From CAYSFW01 sp050329935 (lineage in GTDB: Bacteria > Pseudomonadota > Gammaproteobacteria > UWMA-0217), in assembly GCA_050329935.1 (NCBI GenBank), contig JBHJOI010000099.1:35105-99104 (forward strand): DNA of 64,000 bases, read 5' to 3'. Numbering within the stretch: the stretch's first letter is position 1; each line of letters opens with the position of its first letter. Below are positions 9,049 through 18,342 of this stretch, in pieces. Below the pieces are notes generated by a model, which was not told the DNA's origin, ran no database searches, and saw only the letters and a program-made list of their open reading frames with translations. Made by a program: the position numbers and the translations under genes.

Positions 9049-9094
9049 CACGCAAGGCAAGCTTGCGTGAACATCGGCGGGCGCAAGCCCGCCG
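9049..9094 (+). terminator. Double hairpin between hvfA and hvfB (attenuator-like)
   Basis: Two adjacent stem-loops lie just after the hvfA stop codon. The first has 8-bp arms at 9049-9056 and 9062-9069 (CACGCAAG/CTTGCGTG). The second has 8-bp GC-rich arms at 9075-9082 and 9087-9094 with a GCAA tetraloop, followed by CTCTTT. The second resembles a weak terminator. The likely effect is to give more precursor transcript than enzyme transcript; this is inferred. Confidence 0.65.
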
Positions 9095-9185
9095 CTCTTT
9101 ACTGACTCACGCGCTCAAACACGATGACCACGACATCACGTTGCCACAGGTTCACCGAGCGACCAGACCCAGACCGGTTCGCGCC

Positions 9186-10064
9186 ATGAATACACCCACG
9201 GTGACCACACGAGACTTCGGCGTCGAAGGCGCCGGCCTTGGACTGCGCCGCGAACTGCTATCGACGCTGCGGCAACACGCCGCCGATGCCACGCTCGGAT
9301 TCATGGAGATCGCACCCGAAAACTGGATCCACGTCGGCGGCTCGCTCGGCAAGTCGCTGCGGCACTTTACCGAACGCTGGCCGTTCGTCTGTCACGGACT
9401 ATCGCTCTCGCTCGGCGGCCCCGCCCCACTCGACAAAGACTTCGTTCGTGATATCAAGCAGTTTCTGAATACGCACCAGATCCGCGGTTATAGCGAACAC
9501 TTGAGCTATTGCTCCGATGACGGACACCTGTACGACCTGCTACCGATTCCTTTCACCGAAGAGGCTGTGAAGCACGTCGCGTCGCGTATTCGCCGTGTCC
9601 AGGATATTCTGGAACGCCAAATCGCCATCGAGAACGTGTCGTATTACGCCGCACCCAGTCCGGAATTGACCGAGATCGAATTCATCAATGCGGTGCTCGC
9701 CGAAGCCGACTGCGCGCTGCTACTTGATGTAAACAACATCTATGTCAACGCGGTAAACCACCGTTACGACGCGCTCGACTATCTGCGCGCACTCCCCGGC
9801 GACCGCATCGCATACGCGCACATCGCCGGGCACTACAACGAGGCGGATGATCTGATCGTAGATACCCATGGCGCGAATGTAATCGAACCGGTCTGGGCAC
9901 TGCTGGACGCGGCCTACGCACATTTTGGCGTGTTTCCAACGCTGGTTGAGCGCGACTTCAACATTCCACCTTTGGCGGAGTTGTTGTGCGAGGTCCGTCG
10001 TATCGACACCATGCAAACACGTTACGCCACGCAGCGACGACCCGTGGAGCGGATAAATGCCTGA
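9186..10064 (+). CDS. hvfB: HvfB, MNIO (DUF692) peptide-modifying oxidase
   Basis: A 292-residue DUF692-family enzyme, a TIM-barrel multinuclear non-heme iron oxidase. Conserved metal-binding segments visible in order: MEIAPENW, VCHGLSLSLGG, RGYSEHLSY, IAIENVSYYA, LLDVNNIYVNAVNH, IAYAHIAGH, VDTHGANV and VERDFNIPP, supplying the usual His, Glu, Asp and Asn ligands. It is expected to modify the Cys residues of the HvfA EGKCG motifs in the cytoplasm. I start it at the ATG at 9186; the longer frame extending into hvfA is a shadow. It overlaps hvfC by 8 bases, indicating translational coupling. Confidence 0.93.
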   Translation: MNTPTVTTRDFGVEGAGLGLRRELLSTLRQHAADATLGFMEIAPENWIHVGGSLGKSLRHFTERWPFVCHGLSLSLGGPAPLDKDFVRDIKQFLNTHQIRGYSEHLSYCSDDGHLYDLLPIPFTEEAVKHVASRIRRVQDILERQIAIENVSYYAAPSPELTEIEFINAVLAEADCALLLDVNNIYVNAVNHRYDALDYLRALPGDRIAYAHIAGHYNEADDLIVDTHGANVIEPVWALLDAAYAHFGVFPTLVERDFNIPPLAELLCEVRRIDTMQTRYATQRRPVERINA

Positions 10065-10824
10065 GCTATCGGCATTCCAACGCGCCCAATTCGCCTTTGC
10101 CGCACATATTCGCGATCCCGAACGGCACCCGCTACCTCAGGATATCGAGGAGCGGCGCATGAAAATCTATCGCGAGTTGCTGTTCAACAACGTCAACGGC
10201 TTTCTCGAGAATGGATTCCCCGTCTTGCGCTCGCTTTACGACGCGGCGTCCTGGGAAGCGCGTCTGGCGCGCCCCTTCTTCGCCCGCCATCGCAGCCAGA
10301 GCCCTTATTTCTCCGACATTCCGCGTGAATTTCTCGCCTTTCTCGCGGACGAATTCGGCGCCGGCTCGCATGATCCGCCTTTCTTGCTCGAATTGGCCCA
10401 TTACGAGTGGGTCGAGCTGGGTTTGATGATCGCCGAAGCAGAGGCGGCGCCCGCGCCTTATGTTAGACATGGGGACCTGCTCCTGGGCGTTCCTTTGCTG
10501 TCGCCGCTGTGCTGGAACCTCGCCTATCGGTGGCCCGTGCATCGCATTTCCACTCAGTTTCAACCCGACACGCCCCCAGCACTGCCAACCTATCTGCTGG
10601 TATACCGCGACGAGGACGATGCGGTGCGCTTCATGGAAGCAAACCCTGTGAGCGCCCGGCTGGTCGAACTGATGGCGGACAATGCCACGCGCTCGGGTCT
10701 TGAATTGCTCCAGCAAATCGCGGCCGAACTCGCCCATCCGGATCCGGACCTTGTGGTGCAGGGCGGCCATCAGACGTTGATAAGATTACACCGCGCCGGC
10801 ATCGTACTCGGCGTGCGCGCCTAA
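10057..10824 (+). CDS. hvfC: HvfC, DUF2063 partner protein of the MNIO
   Basis: A 255-residue protein with an N-terminal DUF2063 domain (about 1-110): LSAFQRAQFAFAAHIRD, then ERRMKIYRELLFNNVNGFLE and the helix DPPFLLELAHYEWVEL. The C-terminal part (about 130-255) is the alpha/beta region seen in HvfC/BufC proteins. DUF2063 is sometimes labelled as a DNA-binding domain, but in MNIO systems this protein recruits the precursor peptide to HvfB. The start ATG lies inside the end of hvfB. No DoxX-type hvfD follows; the next gene is an MFS permease 66 bases away. Confidence 0.92.
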   Translation: MPELSAFQRAQFAFAAHIRDPERHPLPQDIEERRMKIYRELLFNNVNGFLENGFPVLRSLYDAASWEARLARPFFARHRSQSPYFSDIPREFLAFLADEFGAGSHDPPFLLELAHYEWVELGLMIAEAEAAPAPYVRHGDLLLGVPLLSPLCWNLAYRWPVHRISTQFQPDTPPALPTYLLVYRDEDDAVRFMEANPVSARLVELMADNATRSGLELLQQIAAELAHPDPDLVVQGGHQTLIRLHRAGIVLGVRA

Positions 10825-10890
10825 CGCATACAAGACGATGACGGCACCGGTCGGGTAGGATAAGACACGTTTCCTAGCCACCCCGCGCCG

Positions 10891-12138
10891 ATGCTGATTC
10901 GCCGACCCGTGCTCGCCTGGGCATTCTACGATTGGGCCAATTCGGCTTTCGCCACGGTCATGCTGGCGGGATTCTTTCCGATTTTTTTCCGCGAGTACTG
11001 GGCGCAGGGCGCCGACTCCGCGCGCATCACCTTCTCACTGGGTACCGCGAACTCGCTTGCCAGCCTCGGCATCGTGATGCTGGCGCCGATCCTTGGCGCG
11101 ATCGCTGATCAAGGCGGCTACAAAAAGCGCCTGCTCTGGCTGTTCGCCACGCTGGGCGCGGTGTTGACCGGTAGTCTATATTGGATCGGGCAAGGCGATT
11201 GGCACCTCGCGATCCTGCTCTACGTGCTCGCCAGTATCGGCTTCATGGGCGGCAACGTGTTCTATGACTCGCTGCTGGTCAACGTGACCGACGAGGCGCA
11301 TTACGACCGAGTTTCGGCCTTCGGTTTCGCGCTCGGTTACCTTGGCGGCGGCCTATTGTTCGCATTTTGCGTGGTGATGACCCTGCAACCGCACTGGTTC
11401 GGTCTCGCGAGCGCCGCCGAAGCGGTGCAACTCTCGTTCCTGCTGACAGCGCTTTGGTGGCTCACGTTCAGCGTGCCGTTGCTGTTATATGTACGCGAGC
11501 CCCGCCCAACCGTCCCGCTAGGCGTCGGCCGCGCGACCCTTGCGGGTTGTCGGCAGCTGATCGACACCTTTCACGAGGTGCGGAAATTGCGCGCCGTGGC
11601 AGTGTTTTTGCTTGCGTATTGGCTTTATATCGATGGCGTCGATACCGTTATCGTCATGGCGGTAGACTACGGCAAGGCGCTCGGTTTCGACAGCCGTCAG
11701 TTGATCACCGCGCTATTGCTCACGCAGTTCATCGGCTTTCCGGCCGCGATTGTATTCGGTCACCTCGGCGAACGCCTGGGGACCCGCAACGGTATCCTGC
11801 TCGGTATCGCGGGGTACTGCGTCGTGACGGTGTGGGCGTCGCGGATCCAGGAGACCTGGGAGTTTTTCGCCTTGGCGACCTTCATCGGCTTGATTCAGGG
11901 TGGAATTCAAGCACTCAGTCGCTCCTATTACGCGCGCCTGATTCCGGCCGATCGCGCGGCAGAGTTTTTTGGCTTCTACAACATGCTCGGCAAATTCGCG
12001 GCGGTAATGGGTCCCATGTTAGTCGGCGGTATCGGGCTCGCCACGGGCAATCCGCGTATCGGATTGCTGTCCTTGCTGATTTTGTTCGTCGCGGGCGCAC
12101 TGGTACTGTTAAGGGTACCCAATCGAACAACCAACTGA
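10891..12138 (+). CDS. UMF1/Atg22-like MFS transporter
   Basis: A 415-residue, roughly 12-helix inner-membrane permease. The N-terminal AWAFYDWANSAFATVMLAGFF is the hallmark of the UMF1 family (MFS, Atg22/Btlp group), and a second signature GGIQALSRSYYARLIP lies near residue 340. Substrates in bacteria are not established; the eukaryotic Atg22 relative exports amino acids from the vacuole. It follows the hvf operon on the same strand, so a role in moving the modified peptide or its degradation products is possible but unproven. No clear ribosome-binding site was seen. Confidence 0.87.
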   Translation: MLIRRPVLAWAFYDWANSAFATVMLAGFFPIFFREYWAQGADSARITFSLGTANSLASLGIVMLAPILGAIADQGGYKKRLLWLFATLGAVLTGSLYWIGQGDWHLAILLYVLASIGFMGGNVFYDSLLVNVTDEAHYDRVSAFGFALGYLGGGLLFAFCVVMTLQPHWFGLASAAEAVQLSFLLTALWWLTFSVPLLLYVREPRPTVPLGVGRATLAGCRQLIDTFHEVRKLRAVAVFLLAYWLYIDGVDTVIVMAVDYGKALGFDSRQLITALLLTQFIGFPAAIVFGHLGERLGTRNGILLGIAGYCVVTVWASRIQETWEFFALATFIGLIQGGIQALSRSYYARLIPADRAAEFFGFYNMLGKFAAVMGPMLVGGIGLATGNPRIGLLSLLILFVAGALVLLRVPNRTTN

Positions 12139-12173
12139 TTCGGAGCGACCGATTGGGCCCTCGAGCGGCTGCG

Positions 12174-13088
12174 CTACTCGCGCTCGGGAACACTCCGCAG
12201 ATAAGTCGCCAGGGCTTTCGAATCATCGGCACTGAGGTATTTCAAACCATTGTCGATCACCTCCGCCATCGATCCGCCAACATAATCACCGTCGGGCAAC
12301 TGGCCGGTTTGGAAATAGTGCCGGAGGTCGGTCGCGCCCCATTTACCGATCCCACTTTTGAACGAACGCGTTATATTGGGCACGGCCTTGCCGTCCAGCG
12401 CTTGCGCCTTGATGACTCCGGCGAAATGGCGGCTAGGTCGCGTCGCACCGAAAACGTTGCGCGGTGTGTGGCATTCGCCACAATGCGCGACGGCATTGGC
12501 AAGGTACTCGCCGCGTCCCAAGGGCGTATCCATCGAGTGCATGAACGAGCTTCCGCCGGGACGAAAGAATGTGATCTGCCACAGGCGGGCCGACGCTCGC
12601 GCCAAGTACCAGGGCAGCGCGTGCGGCGTGTTGGCGCGTTTGACCGGCTTGACGGTCTTCAGATACGCATACATCGCGAGCAGGTCACCGTCGGTGAGGT
12701 TGGCATAGGACGTGTATGGGAAGACCGGAAAGTAGGCGTGCCCATCTCGGCTGATGCCATAACGCATGGCGCGCACAAAATCTTCCTCGCTCCAGCGTCC
12801 CAGCCCGGTATCGACGTCGGGCGTGATATTCGGCGCGTAGAACGTACCGAACTTCGATGTAAACGCTCGCCCCCCGGCGAAAGCCTTACCGCCACCCTCC
12901 TCGTCGGTGTGACAAGTCATGCATCCCGCGAGCCGCACCAAGTATAAGCCGTTCTCGACACGCGCCGCGGCCGGTCGGTCGGAGGTGTATTCGAGCGCGA
13001 TCCGCGGCGGTGTCGCGGCGAGATACAGCACGCCGAAGGTCACCACGGCCAGCAGCACGAAAATTAGTAACCAAGGCGTTCGCTTCAT
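12174..13088 (-). CDS. Diheme c-type cytochrome
   Basis: A 304-residue periplasmic or membrane-anchored cytochrome. An N-terminal hydrophobic helix (about residues 5-23) precedes two c-type domains, with heme-attachment motifs CMTCH (about residue 58) and CGECH (about residue 195). The spacing and the APNITPD and GLGRWSEEDFVRAMRYG segments match the diheme cytochromes that serve as electron acceptors of periplasmic dehydrogenases. No dehydrogenase gene is adjacent. The start at 13088 (MKRTPWLL) begins at the export helix; an in-frame extension to 13229 has no signal-like sequence and is rejected. Confidence 0.88.
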   Translation of the reverse strand: MKRTPWLLIFVLLAVVTFGVLYLAATPPRIALEYTSDRPAAARVENGLYLVRLAGCMTCHTDEEGGGKAFAGGRAFTSKFGTFYAPNITPDVDTGLGRWSEEDFVRAMRYGISRDGHAYFPVFPYTSYANLTDGDLLAMYAYLKTVKPVKRANTPHALPWYLARASARLWQITFFRPGGSSFMHSMDTPLGRGEYLANAVAHCGECHTPRNVFGATRPSRHFAGVIKAQALDGKAVPNITRSFKSGIGKWGATDLRHYFQTGQLPDGDYVGGSMAEVIDNGLKYLSADDSKALATYLRSVPERE

Positions 13089-13395
13089 AATGACTAAGGC
13101 GCGGCAAACGTTATCTGGCCCAAATACCGCGATCGCCGATCGCCCATCGCGTGCGGGCGGCAATCTCGGCAATCCGCTAAGTGCGATACGTACCGCAATA
13201 GACTTACTCCGAGGCGGTTTTATACTCACAACTGCCCGACAAGGCGACCTTCAGTAGACAGGCCATTATCGAGAAAATTCCGGGGATCCTGGCATAAAGT
13301 CCAGTTCAATCACTCGGGCCACCACGTCGCGCCATTCAACCCCGGCTAGACCCATGCAGGACTGTTCGAGCTCAGCGACGATCGCGCCAAGCGCA
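13089..13395. other. Intergenic region between two cytochrome genes
   Basis: About 300 bases with no supported gene. It should carry the promoter for the diheme cytochrome. No clear regulatory motif was recognised. Confidence 0.45.
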
Positions 13396-13851
13396 CTACT
13401 CCTCGGCACGGAAGTCCTTATGGCAGGCCTTGCAGGTCTCGCCAAGGCGCGCGTAGCGATCGGCGACTTCCGCGGCATCACCGCGCTCGACCGCCCTCAA
13501 CAACTCCGCGCCTGCAGCGGCCCCATCTTCACCGATCTTCTTGAATTGGGTCCATCGCGCCCAGATTTCCGGCTTGGCCCGGGTTTCGCCAAAGTCGGAA
13601 CCCTCGGGAAACACAGCCAGCAACCCCTGCGACAGTCCCGCGATCGCGCGAGCGTGAACCAGCAAATGGCCATCCGGAGCAAAGCCGCCACGAACGATTT
13701 GCGACACAGCGCCGGAGTGACCACCCAATGCCTTCATGAACGCTTGCCGGTATTTAATGACACTTTCCGGCTCCGGCTCCGCTACGGCGGGTGCCGCGCC
13801 CAACGCCACGGACAAGATCAGAATCACGGCGCGAATCCGAACGTGCTTCAT
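13396..13851 (-). CDS. Cytochrome c556 / c-prime family protein
   Basis: A 151-residue periplasmic monoheme cytochrome. Residues 1-22 are a signal peptide (ending AVAEP). The rest is a four-helix bundle of the cytochrome c-prime/c556 family, with the heme motif CKACH close to the C-terminus (about residue 143), as expected for the family. The start is fixed by a very good ribosome-binding site, GAGGAGG, 7 bases before the ATG. Members of this family bind NO or act as small electron carriers. It is probably transcribed separately from the diheme cytochrome downstream on the same strand. Confidence 0.88.
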   Translation of the reverse strand: MKHVRIRAVILILSVALGAAPAVAEPEPESVIKYRQAFMKALGGHSGAVSQIVRGGFAPDGHLLVHARAIAGLSQGLLAVFPEGSDFGETRAKPEIWARWTQFKKIGEDGAAAGAELLRAVERGDAAEVADRYARLGETCKACHKDFRAEE

Positions 13852-13986
13852 ACATAACCTCCTCAGCGGTCTCACAAACCATTACCCTGCCGCAGAGGAT
13901 AAGAGAAACCCCCAAGATCTCAAGAATTTATTGTGTTCGAACCGACTTATTCACGTAGACTTTGCACAATTTATAGATTGCACACC

Positions 13987-15294
13987 ATGTCAACGATCGA
14001 ACTCCTTGCCCCGGCCGGATCCCTCAAAGCCATGCGCTTCGCCTTTGCGTACGGCGCCGACGCGATCTACGCGGGACAACCACGCTACTCACTGCGGGTG
14101 CGGAACAACGAGTTCCACGGCGATACGCTTGCGCGGGGCATTGACGAAGCGCATGCCCACGGCAAGAAGTTCTTCCTCACCGCGAACGTAATACCGCACA
14201 ACCGCAAGGTACAAACCTTTCTCGCCGATCTTGAGCCGGTGATCGCCCTTAACCCGGACGCACTGATCATGGCCGACCCGGGGCTCATCATGATGGTGCG
14301 TGAACGCTGGCCAACGACGCCAATACACCTGTCGGTACAGGCCAATACCGTCAATTTCGCCGCGGTGCGCTTTTGGAAAAGCGTGGGCATCGAACGCGTC
14401 ATACTCTCGCGCGAACTCAGCCTCGATGAAGTTGACGAGATCCGCCAAGCGTGTCCCGATACGGAACTCGAAGTATTCGTTCACGGTGCATTGTGCATCG
14501 CCTACTCGGGACGTTGCCTGCTCTCGGGTTATTTCAACCATCGCGACCCCAACCAGGGGACCTGCACCAACGCGTGCCGCTGGGATTACTCGACACAACC
14601 CGCCACCGAGACCGCCGAAGGTGTCTACAAACCCGCCAACGATCCGCACCGGCCAGATCGTCATCCGATTGCGGAGCAAGTCCATTTACTGACGGAAAAA
14701 TCCCGTCCGGATGAATTGATGCCCATGATGGAAGATGAGCACGGGACCTACATCCTCAACTCGCGCGATCTTCGAGCCGTCGAGCATGTCCAGCGTCTAG
14801 TCCAGATCGGTGTCGACTGCTTGAAGATCGAAGGCCGGACCAAGTCCCACTACTACGTCGCCCGCACCACGCAGGTCTATCGTCAGGCGATCGATGATGC
14901 CAGTCACGGACGAGCCTTTGATGACCGGCTGGTCGGGGTGCTGGAAAACCTGTCAAATCGAGGCTACACCGATGGTTTTTATCAGCGCCACCACACGGAA
15001 GAGCAACAGAACTATCTCGACGGCGCCTCGCGACAACATCGACAACAGTTCGTGGGCGAGGTGCGTTCGATCGCGAATGAATCAGGGTTGGCCGAAATCG
15101 CCGTGCGCAATCGATTCTCGGTCGGCGACCGGCTTGAGATCGTCAGTCCGGAAGGCAATCGGGATCTTACCTTGGACTACATGGAAAACGCCCGAGGTGA
15201 GCGCATTGAAGTCGCACCGGGCGATGGCCACCTGGTGCGGATTCCGCTGCAGTCGAGTTTCCCTGAGCACACCTTGCTGGCGCGGTACCTTTGA
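13987..15294 (+). CDS. trhP: TrhP-like U32 peptidase-family tRNA hydroxylation protein
   Basis: A 435-residue protein of peptidase family U32, closest in pattern to YegQ/TrhP. In E. coli this takes part in prephenate-dependent 5-hydroxylation of tRNA wobble uridine. Visible marks: LLAPAGSLKAMRFAFAYGAD at the N-terminus, the HGALCIAYSGRCLLSGYF signature with its cysteines, and CTNACRW, which with them may bind an Fe-S cluster. The C-terminal extension (SNRGYTDGFY onward, about residues 318-435) is as in TrhP. The ATG at 13987 is used because the conserved sequence begins there; an in-frame start at 13933 adds a poorly supported extension. Confidence 0.88.
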   Translation: MSTIELLAPAGSLKAMRFAFAYGADAIYAGQPRYSLRVRNNEFHGDTLARGIDEAHAHGKKFFLTANVIPHNRKVQTFLADLEPVIALNPDALIMADPGLIMMVRERWPTTPIHLSVQANTVNFAAVRFWKSVGIERVILSRELSLDEVDEIRQACPDTELEVFVHGALCIAYSGRCLLSGYFNHRDPNQGTCTNACRWDYSTQPATETAEGVYKPANDPHRPDRHPIAEQVHLLTEKSRPDELMPMMEDEHGTYILNSRDLRAVEHVQRLVQIGVDCLKIEGRTKSHYYVARTTQVYRQAIDDASHGRAFDDRLVGVLENLSNRGYTDGFYQRHHTEEQQNYLDGASRQHRQQFVGEVRSIANESGLAEIAVRNRFSVGDRLEIVSPEGNRDLTLDYMENARGERIEVAPGDGHLVRIPLQSSFPEHTLLARYL

Positions 15295-15306
15295 CCGCAA
15301 CCCCGC

Positions 15307-15756
15307 TCAACCCGGTGCACGCACGATATAAAGGTCGCAGGCCACGCGATGCAACACGCCGTCCGTGGTCGAGCCCAGCCATGAGAACACGCCACGATGC
15401 CCATGGCTCCCCATCACCAGCAGATCAACACCCTGCGCTTCCACGAAACGCGCGATCTCCGTTTTAGGCGCACCAGTAAGCAGATGCGTCGCGACCCGCC
15501 CGTCCTGATTTGGCGCGGTCGCGAGCTCATCCAGACGCTTCGCGGCATCCTCGCGCATGCGCTCCCATTGCGCGACATCAACCGCGGGAAACGTAAACTC
15601 GCTATAGAACTCCGCATGCAGCAACGCGTCGTCAACGACATGCACAATGCTCAAACGAGCCCCGTGCAGGTCAGCAAGTTGCCGCGCACGCAAAATGATC
15701 TCCGCCGTGTTGCGTGAGAAATCGACCGCGACTGCGACATGCTGACGAGGTTCCAC
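15307..15756 (-). CDS. Universal stress protein (UspA family)
   Basis: A 149-residue cytosolic protein with a Usp fold. It starts HVAVAVDFS, and its ATP-binding loop GSHGHRGVFSWLGST fits the G-2X-G-9X-G(S/T) consensus of ATP-binding members. It lies 18 bases downstream of the PEP-synthase-like gene on the same strand, so the two probably form an operon. This suggests the upstream protein acts in stress or energy-status responses. It ends convergently with trhP. Confidence 0.92.
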   Translation of the reverse strand: MEPRQHVAVAVDFSRNTAEIILRARQLADLHGARLSIVHVVDDALLHAEFYSEFTFPAVDVAQWERMREDAAKRLDELATAPNQDGRVATHLLTGAPKTEIARFVEAQGVDLLVMGSHGHRGVFSWLGSTTDGVLHRVACDLYIVRAPG

Positions 15757-15774
15757 GGCTATTCGTGTCCCAGG

Positions 15775-18342
15775 TTAGGCGGTTGACTTGAGGTAAGGCG
15801 TCATTTGCTCGGTCTTTGGTCCATAGACTTGCTCCTCGGTATCGGCGACGATCCGTCGTACCTCGAAATAACGCTCCGGCTCGACCGAGATGCTATCCAC
15901 GCGACGTTCGACAAACCACCGCACGATCTCAGGATAGGCGGCGGCCGCGCATCCCGAGACGCTCACCGGCTTGCCATGGCGCTGCGCGGCCTCGATGGCC
16001 ATCAGCATCAACTTGAGCACGGCCCGATTACGTTCGTCGTAGTCACGGAACAGGTCCGATTCACGATCGATCCCAAGCGCCAGCTGCGTCAGGTCGCTCG
16101 TACCGATCGCGATACCGTCGAAGTATGGGAGGAACTCATCCGCGAGCAGCGCGTTGGCGGGCGTTTCACACATCATGTCGATGCGAAGCTCGTTGTCATT
16201 CCGACGCAATCCGGCCTGCTGCATCACGTTCAGGACCTTGCGCGCCTCGGTCACGGTGCGAACGAACGGAACCACGACGTGAACGTTGCGTAGCCCCATG
16301 TTTTCCCGCACTAGCCGGATCGCTTCGCACTCCATCGCGAAGCACGACACGTAGTCTTTCGAAATGTAACGACGAGCTCCGCGCATGCCAACCAACGGAT
16401 TGCCTTCGTGGCGTTCGACATGATCGCCGCCATACAGTGCCGAGTATTCGTTCGATTTGAAGTCACTGAAACGCACGGTCACCGGACGCGGATTGAATGC
16501 CGCCGCGATGGTGCCGACCGCCTCGGCCAGACGCTGCACGAAATAGTCCTTGCGGCTAGGGTAACCCTGGACGATCTGATCGACGGTGAACTGCATCTCG
16601 GCCTCAAGCCCCTCATACTCTAACAAGAGGCGCGGGTGCACGCGGATCAGATGATCGATGATAAATTCCATGCGGACCATACCGACGCCAGCGACCGACC
16701 ATTTGGCGTATTCGTAAGCGCAAGCCGGATCGGCGAGGTTTAGGTGGATTGCAGTCTCGGTGGTGTCGATATCGAGCGCATTCAACTCGGTCCGGCGATA
16801 GGTCAACACCTTGTCGTAGACGTAACCGACATCGCCGTTGAATGAGGCAATCGTTACCGAATCGCCATCATTGATCGATAACGTTGCGTCCTTACAACCG
16901 ACGATGGCGAGGATTCCCCATTCCCGCGCGCGCTTTGCCGCGCGGCAAAACCTACCGCCGTGGTCGGTCACGATCGCGCCCGCTCGCCGCACAGCGATAA
17001 CCCAATCCGGGTCGAGATACTCCGCCACTACGATATCGCCCGGTCGCACGCGCGCCAGATCTCGGACGCAACTGACGCGCCTGGCTACACCCGTTACCAC
17101 ACCTCGTCCGACCGGTATGCCGGATGCCAACTCCCAGCCTGAGTCGAGAAACTCCAGACGCGCCGGCGTTTCCCGCTCCTGCTGGACCCTGGTCGCCACC
17201 AACCTCAAATCGGTAAAGAATATTTGCCCCGTGACGCCGTCGAGTTGCCACTCCATTTCGACGGCGCCTCGATGACCGACACGCCCGTGTACGTGACGTT
17301 CGATCGCGACCGCCTTGCGCGATAGATCAAGTAGTGCCTCGTCACATAAAGTAAAGCGTCTACGATCATCGGAATTCACATCGACCAGGGCAGTCGAAAC
17401 GCCGCCTCGACCATCGTCGGCATGTATCGACTTGAGGGCTTTCTCGCCTCGGTGACGATTGAGTATGGGCGCACTCGCAGTCGTCAACGTCGGCTTGTAG
17501 ACGCGGAACTCATCCGGATCAATGCGGCCGTCCGACATCGGCTCGGCGAGTCCATAGTGCGCATTAACGACCAATGCATCGCGGAAACCCGATTCCGGCT
17601 CTTCGGTCAACGCAACACCCGAAACCACACGGCGTGAATCGGCGCACTGCAATATCGTGACACTCAGACGCTCCGGCTGCACCTCGAACGGATGCGCATC
17701 TGCGGTATCGCGGCAAGCCCAACGCTCGACGGAAAACACCTCGGCGAGCGCCTTTCGCACGCCGTCCAACACCTGGGCCTCATTCCACGCATAAAGCGAG
17801 CGCTCGGTGCGACCTCGCGAAACCAGTGATAGTTTTTCCGCAACATAATCGCCGCGAATCAGCATTTTCGGCGCGAACCCGATTCGTCGCCTGAGTTCAC
17901 CATAGGCGAGTTCGAGAGCACTGGCGATCGCTTGGGGAACCTGAGTTTCCAGAATCGAACGTCGGATTTCGCGGAGCTGGTCCTCGATCCTCGCGCTCAA
18001 GGCCTCGCCCCGAGTGGCGCGGAGCGACATAAGACGATCGTCCACCTGGCACCGCGACAGGAACAGCTGGCAGGCATCTGCAGTGACGACGAAACCCTGT
18101 GGCACGCTCACGCCGGACGATTCGAGATGCCGGCTCAGGTCGCCGAGCCATGCTGCCTGGCTACCGACCTCGCGAAAATCGTCGGAATGAATCTGCGTGA
18201 TGGCCCGAACGAAGCGCCCCGTTTCAAGCAACCCGTCCGGAAGCGATCGACCGGCTTGCGTCAGCACCTGCCCCTCTTTGCCACTGGCGCCAGAACTGAG
18301 CAGATATCCCCCAAGGATGTTGTTCTTAGTGAAATAAAACAT
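15775..18342 (-). CDS. PEP-synthase-like protein with lost catalytic residues (probable pseudoenzyme)
   Basis: An 855-residue protein with the full PpsA layout: N-terminal ATP-grasp region (about 60-400), mobile phosphohistidine domain (about 420-510) and C-terminal PEP/pyruvate barrel (about 540-840). The barrel is well conserved (VRFSDFKSNEYSALYGG, GNPLVGMRGARRYIS, MMCETPANALLADEF). Key residues are changed. The swivelling His of GGRTCHAA is Arg (GGRFCRAA, R467, codon CGC where His would be CAC). The catalytic Cys of the ICGQ loop is Ser796 (VSGCAAA, with a Cys two residues later). The nucleotide-binding RSSATAED loop has become RGDYVAEK. Synthesis of PEP from pyruvate and ATP is therefore unlikely. 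A universal stress gene follows 18 bases downstream. No frameshift is present and the reading frame is intact, which argues for a retained non-catalytic role. Confidence 0.87.
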   Translation of the reverse strand: MFYFTKNNILGGYLLSSGASGKEGQVLTQAGRSLPDGLLETGRFVRAITQIHSDDFREVGSQAAWLGDLSRHLESSGVSVPQGFVVTADACQLFLSRCQVDDRLMSLRATRGEALSARIEDQLREIRRSILETQVPQAIASALELAYGELRRRIGFAPKMLIRGDYVAEKLSLVSRGRTERSLYAWNEAQVLDGVRKALAEVFSVERWACRDTADAHPFEVQPERLSVTILQCADSRRVVSGVALTEEPESGFRDALVVNAHYGLAEPMSDGRIDPDEFRVYKPTLTTASAPILNRHRGEKALKSIHADDGRGGVSTALVDVNSDDRRRFTLCDEALLDLSRKAVAIERHVHGRVGHRGAVEMEWQLDGVTGQIFFTDLRLVATRVQQERETPARLEFLDSGWELASGIPVGRGVVTGVARRVSCVRDLARVRPGDIVVAEYLDPDWVIAVRRAGAIVTDHGGRFCRAAKRAREWGILAIVGCKDATLSINDGDSVTIASFNGDVGYVYDKVLTYRRTELNALDIDTTETAIHLNLADPACAYEYAKWSVAGVGMVRMEFIIDHLIRVHPRLLLEYEGLEAEMQFTVDQIVQGYPSRKDYFVQRLAEAVGTIAAAFNPRPVTVRFSDFKSNEYSALYGGDHVERHEGNPLVGMRGARRYISKDYVSCFAMECEAIRLVRENMGLRNVHVVVPFVRTVTEARKVLNVMQQAGLRRNDNELRIDMMCETPANALLADEFLPYFDGIAIGTSDLTQLALGIDRESDLFRDYDERNRAVLKLMLMAIEAAQRHGKPVSVSGCAAAAYPEIVRWFVERRVDSISVEPERYFEVRRIVADTEEQVYGPKTEQMTPYLKSTA

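Noticed and set aside
8753..9060. Phe/Ala-rich reverse-strand frames opposite hvfA
   Set aside because: Direct consequence of the tandem repeats in hvfA read on the other strand.
11367..12947. Long plus-strand open frame of 526 residues
   Set aside because: It runs antisense to, and out of frame with, the MFS and cytochrome genes. It has Arg-rich, GC-frame-shadow composition and no family features.
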